Shown here piece after piece: positions 20,715 through 31,291 of a stretch of DNA of 64,000 nucleotides. The notes beneath the pieces were generated by a model, which was given only the letters and a program-made list of their open reading frames with translations, did not search any database and had not been told where the DNA came from. Origin of the DNA: Jackrogersella multiformis (taxonomy: Eukaryota; Ascomycota; Sordariomycetes; Xylariales; Hypoxylaceae); contig CADCXD010000009.1 in assembly GCA_902806575.1 (NCBI GenBank), forward strand, positions 2,356,001-2,420,000, in the 5' to 3' direction. Numbering within the stretch: position 1 is the stretch's first letter; every line of letters begins with the position of its first letter. Both the position numbers and the translations under genes were made by a program.

Positions 20715-23530
20715 CTAATCCATTGGAGGTATACCTTCGAACTCCGCATACCCGCGAGCCAAGTTCATGTTTTCTGTAAGCCGGGTTAGTATTTGGCAAT
20801 TGACCAAAGAACGCGACACTTGCAAATGATAGATGGAGATGGATGTAAATGGATGTAAATGGTAAATGTATATAAATGGAGATGGGTGTAGATATACTCA
20901 CGTAAACATTGTGTCGCCGCCCCTTTTAGCAGGTTGTCGATCGTCACGCAGATAACCACCCTCTTCCCGGAGCTGTGAACCGCGAACCCGCCGATCTCGA
21001 CGCCGTGCTTCCCGCTGATCGCCTTTACCAGCGGCGCTTCTCCCACCACCTTCACTAGCTTCTCGCCCGCGTACCTATCTTGGTACATCTGTCTGATATC
21101 CCGCGAGGTCATCGTCTTGTTGAGCGGGATGCTGATTGTGTGATGAATACCCTGGAACCACACTGCGACGTGGGGGATAAACCCCACGTCGACGCCGAGT
21201 TGACTGCTAATTTCCTTCTCGTGAACATGATCCGTCAAGCTGTAGGGGATGAGATTGCCGGTCAGGTTCTCCACGTTGTTTTTCGGGGACGGTTTGGTGC
21301 CAGCCCCTGAATATCCGGAAACACCGAAAATGGTAGGCTGGCCCCCGAGGTGTCCCACGAGCGGCGAAATGCCAAGCTGCGCGGCTGTGGCGTAGCAACC
21401 GGGATTCGAGATATGCGTAGCTTGAGCTATTTGCGATCGCTTGACCAATTCAGGAAGACCGTAGGTCCATGATTTGTCAAATCTATAATCCGCCGAAAGA
21501 TCCACGATTATGCTATTGTCTTCCCTAGAAGAAGACTCCTTGGCCCTGTTGATAGCGTCGACGAACGGCTTGCAGACACCGTTCGGCAATGCCATGACCC
21601 ACACATCTATTTGCCCTTTCTTCTCCATCTCGTAAACGTCGTCGAAGCTCAAGTTTTCGTAGATGATCTCCTTCTTGGTATAGCCTTCTAACTTCTTTCC
21701 CTCTAGTTCCCGTGACGATACATGTCGAAGTTCAAAGTTAGGATGCGTGTTAATTAGACTAATTAGGTTCTGCCCGGTGTAGCCTCGAGCGCCGATCAAC
21801 GCGACCCTAGAGGGTTGCGTGTTCGAAGCATGCTTTTTGCCGTATGGGGGGTTTGGGTTGGTCTCGGTTGCGAAGCCCCTGCGCGACACGTGCGAGAAGG
21901 CGCTCATGGGCATAGCTCCGAACACGGGACGACGGGCAAGGGTCGAATAGCCTCGTGCTTGGTTAGCGACGGAACCGGAAGCGAAATGTGCTCGTAGGTT
22001 CTCGGACGCGATCTGGGCTGCTCGGTGGAGTCGAGACTCCAAGTTAGAATCGCCAAGCATTGCCCGGCCTTGAAGGGTGAATTCTCGCATGAGCTTGTTC
22101 AACTCCTCTCCTGGCTCAATTCCATACCAGAACATGACATCATTGCCTCTAACAATGCTACCATCGGCCTTGTCAAAGAACCAAGTGAGGTTCTCATCAT
22201 CGGCCTTCACAGTCCAAACCAAGCTAGGGTATTCCTTCTTGATCGCGGCGAAGAGGTTGTCAGCAACGTTCGTCAGCCAGCCAGACTTCGTTATCGTCAA
22301 AGTGGCCAACGTCGAATAGGATTGATCTGGAGCGGGGTCGAGGACAACAGCGAGAGCCTTCATAGGCTCATCGAAGTATGCCTTGAACTTCCGTCCCTGT
22401 AAGAATTCGAGATACCGATCTACCGTAGCCCTGGCATCTCGTACCTCACGATCTCGCACGAGCACATCCTTCAACTTCCCAAGATCGCTAAAGTCGGCGA
22501 TGCTATCCGCTGTCATCAACTTGTCGCCTCTGCGAATAAGGGTACCAGCTCCAGAATCCGTGAATAATTCCTTTTGTAGGTCGGCAGGATGTATGATGGC
22601 AACGCTTGACGAACGGGGGAGATTTTCCAGCAGATCCTTTATCTCCCTAATCTTTAATCGAGTTCCAAATTTGCACCAGGGCTGCGACATGATGTGTTCG
22701 TATTCCTCGTCGAGATTGATAGCCGAGATCTTCTGCACGTTGCCATCAAACAAGCCACCCTTCTCACTAAGGTAGACGACCTTCAACGGTTCGAGCTTGC
22801 GAGCTAGCTCTCCGGCCGCGACATCGGCATTGACATTCAACACCTGACCCTCCCTCGTCTCAGCCATAGAGGTGAGGATGGGGAGATAGCCGTTTTCGAT
22901 GGCAGTCTGAATTGGTTCCTTGTTGACCTCGGTGATCTTGCCCACGAACTTCCACTTGTCCTTGTCGAGGTAGTCGGCAGTGAAGACGCTGGAGGTGAGA
23001 GGTCGAGCGCGAACACCCATCTCTTCGAGGCGCTGGACGAGCTTCAAATTCTCGGCCAAGAAAAGGCGCCTCGCAATACCTAACGTCTTACCATCGGTAA
23101 TACGAATACCCTCCTCGAACTGAGGTTCGACGCCAGCATCCTCGAGGAGCTTGTTAAGCTGGGGACCAGCGCCGTGGACGATAATAGGGAAGAGGCCGAC
23201 GTGGTATAAGAAGGACAGCGAGGAGCATAATTCGTCAAGGTAGTCGGTCAGGATAGCGCCGCCGACCTTGATTACGGCGAATTGCTGGGAGGAAACGGAG
23301 GAGAAATGCGAGAGGTACTGCTGGACCTCCCTCTTAGAGCCGACGTTATTGAGAACCTGAATAACCGCGGCACGAGTAGTGGAATCGTTGGATCGGGCGG
23401 ACGAGTAGGCAGCTCGTGAGGATCGTAGTAGAGGATTTGCGGTGGCGGCCGGGGACAAACGTGTTATTCGAGGAGAGACTCGGCGAGAGCCAGCCCTGAC
23501 GACGGCTCGTACTGCGCGTACCGAGAGCAT
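20715..23530 (-). CDS. ARG5,6: mitochondrial acetylglutamate kinase / N-acetyl-gamma-glutamyl-phosphate reductase precursor, 895 aa
   Basis: The model joins 23530-20902 and 20773-20715 (2688 nt, 895 aa). The 128-bp intron (GTGAGT donor) is placed so that the ending reads TQCLQNMNLARGYAEF and stops after PPMD, as in the family. One polyprotein carries steps 2 and 3 of ornithine/arginine synthesis. The Arg-rich, acid-poor N-terminus (about 1-45) is a mitochondrial presequence. The kinase spans about 60-345, with the IVHGAGPQ glycine loop near 116. A GNAT-like regulatory domain spans about 355-510. The reductase runs from about 570 to the end, with the NADP loop GARGYTG (~578) and catalytic Cys712 in SNPGCYAT. 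In known fungi this precursor is cut into two enzymes in the matrix. Reading frame and all active-site motifs are intact. Confidence 0.96.
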
Positions 23531-24162
23531 CTTATGGTATTTAACTGAACTGAAGGGAACTAAACTGAACTGAATTGGACTAAACTGAGAAGCGAACGAC
23601 TATATGTCTATGTGCTCATTCGATTGCTACCTCCACGGCCTATACAGCCGTGGTGTCGCGAGGAGGATCGAGCTGCCTCGGGCAAAGCTTCGAAGGTCCT
23701 GGGAAGGGAGAGGGAGGGAAGCTAAGTTGAGATTACAGTGAGTCAGTCGAGTATAAATACGCCTTCTTCGGCAAAGGGGTCGCAGTGTCGCAGTATTGAA
23801 GTACCTAGTATTGCAGTAGGCGGACCAATTGAACTGCAGGGACATTAATTACCTGAATTGTCAAGAGGAACAAATACTACTTTAAAAGTTGTAAAGTTCA
23901 CATTGTTAGGAGGTTACGGGTTACGAGGAGGGGCAAGTAAAATCGCCGCGATAGTCTTATCCGTGAGAACCTGCTAATAAAAAAAAAATCGACCAAGGAA
24001 AAAATAAAAATAAAAAAATCTTGGAACGCCGAAAACCGCAGCTGCCAATTGAGATCTAGAGAATCGATAATCTTAACCCTTGTTACTACATAAAACCCAC
24101 AATCTATTGATCTATAGAGTACCTAGATATTTAAGCAATAATCGGTGGCAATTAATAATACA

Positions 24163-24183
24163 TACCTAGGTACCTAGGTACCT
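24163..24183. repeat. TACCTAGG tandem/palindrome
   Basis: Two tandem TACCTAGG units are followed by TACCT. Both the unit and the array are self-complementary, as in the dispersed family. Confidence 0.85.
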
Positions 24184-24791
24184 GTGACTTATAAGAGACT
24201 TATAAAACTCTGAAGTCTTTTCGGCTTTTACTTCTAACCTTGGAACTCTTTCACTCTAAAGTATACCTCGTCTTTCGTACTTACATAGGTAGGTACATAG
24301 AAGTAGGTAAGTTATAAGACAGCTCATAAAATAAGTACCTATGCGATACGATACACAACAGCCGGTTCCGGTTCTAAGAAATACATATATACCTACGTCC
24401 AGCTCTACCAGCTCTACTTGACCAGGTCAAATCGTCACATCTACACACCACTAACAACCTTGGCAACATTTCCTCGGGGTCTCAAGCTTCAAGCTGCAGC
24501 AGATCCTAAAGCTTCGTCGACGGTACCTTGCGCAGCCAAGGATGCCGACACCGAGTCTGTCTTCCTTATCGTAACCCTCGAGTGGCTTTCGAGTCACCGG
24601 AACCTGATTCTGCATGTCGACTCCTCTTTCGAGATTGCCGCCAGTCGTTGAGCTGCCGAACAGATCAGGAACTTAAGCATTCAACCTAAATTGATGTAGC
24701 ATCGTCAAGAAAAGCAGTCAGCCAGGACACTTTCCTATTCCAGTAAACCGGGCACACCTCACCTTCGTGGTCGGGAGGCTATGCTTTAGCT

Positions 24792-24814
24792 ACCAGAACC
24801 AGAACCAGAACCAG
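24792..24814. repeat. hexanucleotide microsatellite (ACCAGA)n
   Basis: Nearly four tandem ACCAGA units lie in non-coding DNA. Confidence 0.85.
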
Positions 24815-26188
24815 ATAGGAACAGGACTCTCAACGTGTTCAACGTCCCTGGCAGCCCTGATAAAAATCTGGAGATCAGGCAGGCTAGCAAAACGAAGCAA
24901 ACCAAAAAATCCCTCCAGGTTCTCCAAGGCCAATATATCCTATCCACTTGCCGACCTTAGACGGGAGGCAGTGCTCATGCAGCCGGATTAGTCTCCTCCG
25001 GTGCAGCGCGAGCCGAAGTCACAGGCCTGTATTTATGCCCGCACCATCAGGTGGTGACCATGAGAGCATCTAGAGTCACGACTACAATAATATACAGCAG
25101 AGAGAAGTCAACTATATATCTCCAACTGTCTCCAAAAGCTGCATACTATAGTATTCGGGAATTTGGTTGTTACCGCAATGCAGCCGGGCGAGTTCAAATT
25201 TCTACGGTCATACGACCACATGTTTCCGTGTCTATCCTGAGGTCTCCGATTCACTTTCTGTTCTCAGGTTTGCTTCGGGACAACGACTTGACAATGTCAA
25301 ACATTTGCCTATTTTCCCTCATCATGAGATTCTAAGTCTCACTCAAACAAACTACCGTCGATTATCGTATTTGAAAGCGGGTTTCGTGTTCGCCATCACG
25401 TGTCTATCGGCTGCCAAATTCAGTACCTCGGGTAGACTTCTAGCTGGAAGAATGTCATTCCTTGTCTTCACGATCCTTTGTTCGCCTAAATAATTGCCAC
25501 CTACCTAGGTAGCTATCACAATACTCTGGTAGAAATTATGTCCCCGTCTTAGCGGTATTATACGAAGAACAGTACCAGATTGCGTTCTCCATTAAATGTC
25601 TACTACTGATGCCCAGACAGATAGACTGGTGCTGATAGTCGCATAGGCTTTGAAGAAATCGAGACGGGCATCATCATTGCAACCACTACCCAAGCTAAGC
25701 CATAGTGGCTAAAGCATAGAACTCCAGGTCGCTATTGCTCAGCACTTCGATACTTATCTCTTTGCAATCTGGTGCCTAGTCCCATGGTCTCCATACTCTT
25801 CATATACTGGTTCCCGCCATCCCTCTACTAGAGTTTATCTAACTCAGATTATTAAAGACGAAGCCTAGCGGTAAGTGCACACGAAATGCAGAATTATAAG
25901 TCAGAGCGCGTCTCTTTATTGGAATATCTCAATCCCCCCCTTTTGACGAGGAGTACTTGACTTTGATAAATGGTATATACCACGTTATATCTCTCCCCTT
26001 TGATGTCTCCTACGGAAACTAGCGAGCTTCTCAAGACCATACCAAAGGCTAGGTATACTAGCGAGCTGCCAGTCATTAGCAAACGCGTTACGAAGTGCTG
26101 GTTCCAAAAAGGGAGAACTTAGTGTTGCCTCGGGCGAGTAGTCCAGCAGCTAGCCACCTAGGTGCCTACAGCATAGTGATGGCCCTGC

Positions 26189-26277
26189 CCCGCCGCGCCC
26201 AGCTACCCTCTATAGCGATTCGGAGGTTCTCCTGAGATATGTACCTAGCCGGCCCCAGACCGGGACAGCGCGGCGGG
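26189..26277. repeat. GC-rich inverted repeat
   Basis: CCCGCCGCGC (26189-26198) is the exact reverse complement of GCGCGGCGGG (26268-26277), with a 69-bp loop. It stands out as a GC-rich island in AT-leaning intergenic DNA. It may be a transcribed stem-loop or a small element end; nothing decides. Confidence 0.4.
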
Positions 26278-27620
26278 AGATCTAACAAGCCTCGAGTTCG
26301 CAAATAAGATCCAGTAGCGTCTGCAGAGTAAGTGAAGACCATTCCATAGTTACACCAAACTACCTAACCATGTATTTTTGTGATTGGTCGTCTTGGTGAC
26401 CGCTCGATAACAATCTAGGTAGGAAATCTTTATAAATAACAACGTATTCATCCCTAGACATCACTCTCGATAGGAGTGCTCAGTCCTCTAACTTTCCTAT
26501 CATCACATGAACCCATACCTCTATCTCTCTCCCAATCCTAACCCCAATCCCTAGGGCTCTGCCTATAAGGATGTAGACAGAACGAAAGAGCTGACGACCA
26601 CCTATCCCCTTTTCTCTGGTTATTACCCCATCGACCGGCACAAGGCTACAATAGCCGCAATAGCTACGATTTACTAAAAATAGCTATAAGTGCAACTACC
26701 TAGGTAAGTAAGCATACCTTAGGTAGCCAATGGGATTTGTTTTACTGGGAGCGAAAGTACGAATAAGTGGGTATATTGGTCAAAGTTGTTGTAATTGTTG
26801 CTATACTTAGTAAATTGTTGTTATCGTGATATCCGCGTTTAAGCTTTGACGGTGTTTGCTTGAGTCAGGGATGACATCCCTCGATGAGTGGGAAGTGGGT
26901 AGGACCTGTCGTGGCCTTAAGTACCCAGGTAGATGTAGCGAAGGTCAAAGAGCTTAGGCAAGGCACATCGTAGTAGTAGTAGTTAGCAGCTGGCGAGAAA
27001 GATCTGTGAAACTTCTAAATGTCCAAAGTGTATTGTTTCTTCTGTACACAGGTAGATATGTAACCTCGAAGCATACACCAAACCTAGGTTTGTCTCGAAG
27101 GAGAAGGGAAATTCAGAGCTCATATACCGTAACGTATCAAGATTCTATCGATTAAACATACAAGTATCACCCTAGGTAGGTAGCCACATAAAACCTCACC
27201 GGCGAGCCTCTGAAAGTGTAGATTCGCAAAACCGGGTACGTGAAAGCATAACAATTATTTTGCACGTCAAGGGTATTGGTATCCAGGATCGTAAAATGTC
27301 TCTTGAATTAGTCGAAAACGCCTCGCCATCATACATACAAGTCGGTCCTCCGCCGGTCCCGCCCTCTGCGGTTGGTCGGGCGTCGGCGGTATCCCAAGCA
27401 TTTCCGAATTCGTTCCATTAGCAAGCCAAAGAAAAGACCGGTCAAATCAAAGACAAACTCCTCTCTGTGCTGCGCGACTCCCAAGATTTTTGGTGATCGG
27501 GAATCGCCTATGTGCTTGCTCGTAGCCAGCGAGATTCAACTCCTCGTCATGCCATCAAGTCCGTCTACTGGATCTTGTCTGGTACTTGATGTACCCAATG
27601 GTGTTACAAGTAGAATTATT

Positions 27621-28508
27621 TTAGACCTTGCCCTGGCTTGCGAGAACTGTGACATATGGGTTAGATCGTCTTCATCACGGTTGACGACGATATTACGGTG
27701 TTGCTTACCTGAGGGGACGACGATTACGAGAATTAGGACAATGATGCCACCAATCAGACATGCCCTCATCTTCATGTCCTTCCACCACATCTGTTTGCGA
27801 ACTCTGTTGGCGCCGCGTCGGAAACCCTGGGCGGAGACAGCCAGGTTGTCGGTCTTATCTTGCAGGGCATCGAGACGTTCGCCGCGTTGGGAAACCTTGT
27901 TGATGTTTTCTCGCATGACACCTACGGTGTCGTCGATTTGCTACGAGATTAACAGTTAGCTTATTTGTTTGTTATTGTTTACAAATCGTGTCGTTTTTGT
28001 TCCCCAATCATGATATTGCAGATCTAGTTGTATTGTCGCAAGTTGCAAATATGACGTGTGGACAGGTTTTAAATCTGTCGCGATAGCACAAGCCATGACG
28101 CCGCGCTGAGGGAAGAACCCGAGGAAGAGAACTTCAGGTTGAAGACAATGACCATCTATTATTGGACCATGCGCATCGTTTCTTTAATTTCTCAGTATTC
28201 ATTGGTTGGAATAATGAGTGCCGAACTGTCGCTGCTGATTGTTCCATGGACTGTTGATTGGATGTTGTGGTTGGGCGTAGGAGAGGTCGTGTCGTCGGGT
28301 GTAGGAGCGTAATCGGATCTTACTTGGCCATCGATTCCTCGTGATCCGGGAACAAAACCATCCATGGAAAATGCAAATTGTAAATTCATATTTGTTCTAA
28401 AACGGAACTTACTGCTTGCAAGGCTTGCGTTCTCGCATTGCCGCCCTGTTGGGGTGCGGTCTGGCCGCTGGGGATGTAGGGGTCATAGGGTGCCTCCTGG
28501 TTCGACAT
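27621..28508 (-). CDS. SNC1: exocytic R-SNARE (synaptobrevin/VAMP), 117 aa, three exons
   Basis: Exons are 28508-28413, 27940-27709 and 27646-27621 (354 nt, 117 aa, the same length as yeast Snc1). The start context is CCAAAATG. Intron 1 is unusually long for the window (472 bp, GTAAGT to TAG); intron 2 is 62 bp with a CTAAC branch site. The protein has a Pro/Gln-rich N-terminus (1-32) and a SNARE motif (about 33-88) with the zero-layer Arg54 in RGERLD. The conserved juxtamembrane run RKQMWWKDMK follows, then a C-terminal membrane anchor (about 90-108) and a nine-residue luminal tail. It should sit on secretory and endocytic vesicles and pair with plasma-membrane t-SNAREs for fusion at the hyphal tip. 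The last exon encodes only the luminal tail and is the least certain part. Confidence 0.92.
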
Positions 28509-28833
28509 TTTGGCGGGTGATGGCGGACGGTCGGGGTTGGCGATTATCGGCAGGTGAAGCTAAAATCGAACGGAAACGGCGGCGAATAAATGTAGTATCG
28601 ATGGTGATATCGTTGCGATGATGAGAATCGGATTTTGTGTTGATGGTAATCGTGTGGCGAAGGAAGCTTTGAATGGAGAACGGAGATTGGGAAATGGGAA
28701 AAAGCAGAAAGAGGTTGGAGGTTGGAGGGAGGTCGGAAGTTCAGGAAAGGTTGCGAAGGTCTAAAAGTCGTGTTCCAAGACGTTCTGGTTCCAAGGTTTG
28801 TCTGGCAACACTACAAGTTTTAGGCGGTACGTA

Positions 28834-28900
28834 TCTACCTACCTACCTAGGCTAGGTACCTAGGTACCTAAGGGGCAAGGTAGGTACACTAGGTAGGTAC
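28834..28900. repeat. dense CCTA/TAGG palindromic cluster
   Basis: About 67 bp consist almost wholly of CCTA and TAGG units, with several orientation switches at CCTAGG and GGTACC. It lies 330 bp upstream of the R-SNARE gene. Confidence 0.8.
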
Positions 28901-30693
28901 AGTGACTACACTACACTAGTGTAGACAGGACCGTCGCGCTAAAGCTGTTTCGGCTGTGCTACACCACTTCACCAAACTCCAGCGCTAGTACCAATCCAAG
29001 GTCATTGGCTTCATGTGATCAACCTTACCTAATACATCGATACTTACTTAGTAAGCCCCGATAAACCGGTGATTTCTTCTTCTAAACACTTGCTATGCGG
29101 GTTATGCGGGCTATGCATGTCAGCAATTGCCCCTTTTTATCCTCTAGCCTATTAAACAGCCCTGACATTCTCAGCTCCATTTGTGGCTGAGATCAGAATA
29201 CACGCAATACCAGAACGACACGACACAGGCAGCCATTTATAGGATAAGCATTACGAAGTAGTCATGGCGAAATCGCCTGGGCATTTTAGGCAAACTAAGA
29301 TACACACTACCTTCTTAATGAATAAATACCCGAGTACCCTAGGGACCTAGGAGGTAAGTAAGTACCTAGGTAACCATATATACATAAATCTATCTAGATC
29401 GTTGACATGTTCTAGGAGAGCCAACATACCTCACCTGCCATACATTTAATAACATTCAATGATTTAGAACACGCTGCTTCGTGATTTGAACAATTTCCAA
29501 ATGAAGCTTAAATGTGTTGCTTGGTCAATGGTTAGTCGAATCTAAGTGGTTGATCAGGCCAGTTTAAGCGCAAGAGCCTCTTTGACTAAAAAGGGGCTAC
29601 GAACCAATTAACAGGTTTAAGTCACAGAAAATGGGATATCAACCTTAAACATGTACGACACATCTCGAATGCCAATTGCTTCTCTTTTATTTTATATATT
29701 GTAATTTTCGGTTTTGTGCTCATTTTTTATTTTCTCTTTTTCATCCTATCCTCCAGTAACATACACCATATGTCAAGTTTAAATATCCCCTACTACAAGA
29801 GGCTTCACGAAATATGCAAATATATTTTAATCTGTTTTCACTATGAAAAGGGTGACCTCCGCGCTTCTCTGAGTCTAGCTACTTTGCTATTAACATGATG
29901 AGCAGAGTGATAGATATTTTATTTACCTAAGTATATCTATCGTCACAGGGATCGTCTGCTTTGAAAATATGTAAAGAGATTGTACCGAGACCAAATGAGC
30001 ATCTCCTAAAAAGGTTACCTGATTCTCTCATCGAGGATACGCTGAAAAATATAGCCAACTCGTAGGAGTATGAGATCTTTAAGCCAGGTGGTTAGACATG
30101 ACGAACATTTCTTTCCCCTCGTCACGGCTTTTGGCCTTGACTACCTAGGTATCATCTAAGCTTTTACTCAATCAAAACCTTGCACACCATCGCTCTGCCA
30201 GGGATCGCTGTTCTTGCCAACTCAGATACTTTCAGGGGGATAATAGAATAGGAGTCATTTATTGACCGTATTATAATTATCATAGGTGTCAGTGAGGGTC
30301 TAGTAAACCATTTTTCCCGCCACTTACTCTCTGGGAAACATTCAAGGCGTAGAGTGTCAAGATTCTGGTCTATCGGATGGCCTGGTAGGGGTTCAACCCG
30401 TTGAGGGTGTGCTCCCGAGGGAAGGGATACACTTAAGACAAGATAGAGAAAGCCTTACCATTTGTATGTATACCGCGATCCATAGTAGATGCGTTTAGAG
30501 CTCTTCGCGCAATAACGTCAAAAGGCCGATCCGTACCTTTAATTAAAAAGCCCTTAACCTAGTGTTTGGCTGTGTCACTGAGTGAGAGGTAACAGAAAGA
30601 GGCTCGCTGGTGGTAGTGTGTATTGAAAGAATATTAACGCCTAACCCTTTTCTAATATCTTAAGGTCTTCGGCCCCCTATATATACAGCTGGA

Positions 30694-30712
30694 GGCTCCC
30701 AGCAGGGGAGCC
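30694..30712. repeat. GC-rich hairpin
   Basis: GGCTCCC pairs exactly with GGGAGCC across a 5-base loop (AGCAG). A TATATATA-like box lies just upstream at about 30679. It may be part of an old LTR; on its own it is inconclusive. Confidence 0.5.
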
Positions 30713-31037
30713 CTAGGTCCCCTCTTCTAATGTCCCCTGATAATACGCGTGCGTACATTGAAAATGTCCCAGGCCGTAAAGATCTATGAGTCCAATTCGG
30801 TTTCGTTAGAATTGAAAGGCATTACTTTTCTTATCAAGCGTGGATGTGGGTAGCAACGCCATCTAATATAAGTAGCGTATACTCCTCACCTTTCGGTTTT
30901 GTTTCAAGGGGAAACACTTACTCCAGCAACTTATTTGCAATATCTTCGTTGGCCCAGCCTTTAGGAGTGGCTGTATACTACTAATGTGACAAGGGCAATA
31001 GGACTTGGAACTGTAGTTCAATTTCGAGTAATAATTC

Positions 31038-31291
31038 TCCATGGTCTTAAGGTCCTTGCCTTCTCTTTTTTCTTGCGAAGGAAGGCGTAATGACTTATAT
31101 GTATATAATCTGAATATTTCCTTAAGCGTTGTTAGTACCTTTTTAGTCTTATTAGTTTAGTTTTATATATATTGATTAAGTTTTTTAATTAACCTTATTT
31201 AATAACTTTATTTTATAAGTTTTAATATATTTTATATTTATTAGCTTATATATATTAATTATATTTTACTTTATAAAGCTTATTTATATAA
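31038..31291. repeat. left terminal direct repeat (LTR-like)
   Basis: It aligns to 36671-36924 without gaps at a constant offset of 5633 bp. The outer ~90 bp keep their G and C bases, while the inner ~90 bp have T where the right copy has C and A where it has G. Confidence 0.85.

Larger units (their letters stand above)
23531..27620. other. gene-poor 4-kb stretch
   Basis: There is no supported gene in about 4 kb. Contents noted: TACCTAGG tandem (24163-24183), an AACCAG hexamer run (24792-24814), a GC-rich inverted repeat (26189-26198 with 26268-26277), and several isolated CCTAGG motifs. Short open frames at 24418-24651 and 25167-25493 have no recognisable domain. The left end is the Arg5,6 promoter; the right end is the 3' flank of the R-SNARE gene. 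Confidence 0.5.
28509..31037. other. intergenic region left of the RIP element
   Basis: No gene is supported. A dense CCTA/TAGG cluster occupies 28834-28900, and two more CCTAGG sites lie near 29338-29370. Around 30540-30780 is a block with a TATATATA box and a GC-rich hairpin (30694-30712) that resembles a retroelement fragment not hit by RIP. Base composition is ordinary until about 31100. Confidence 0.5.

Noticed and set aside
27372..27959. Plus-strand open frame of about 195 codons over the R-SNARE gene
   Set aside because: The minus strand encodes an intact SNARE motif with its zero-layer Arg; the plus-strand frame has no domain and an unconvincing start.
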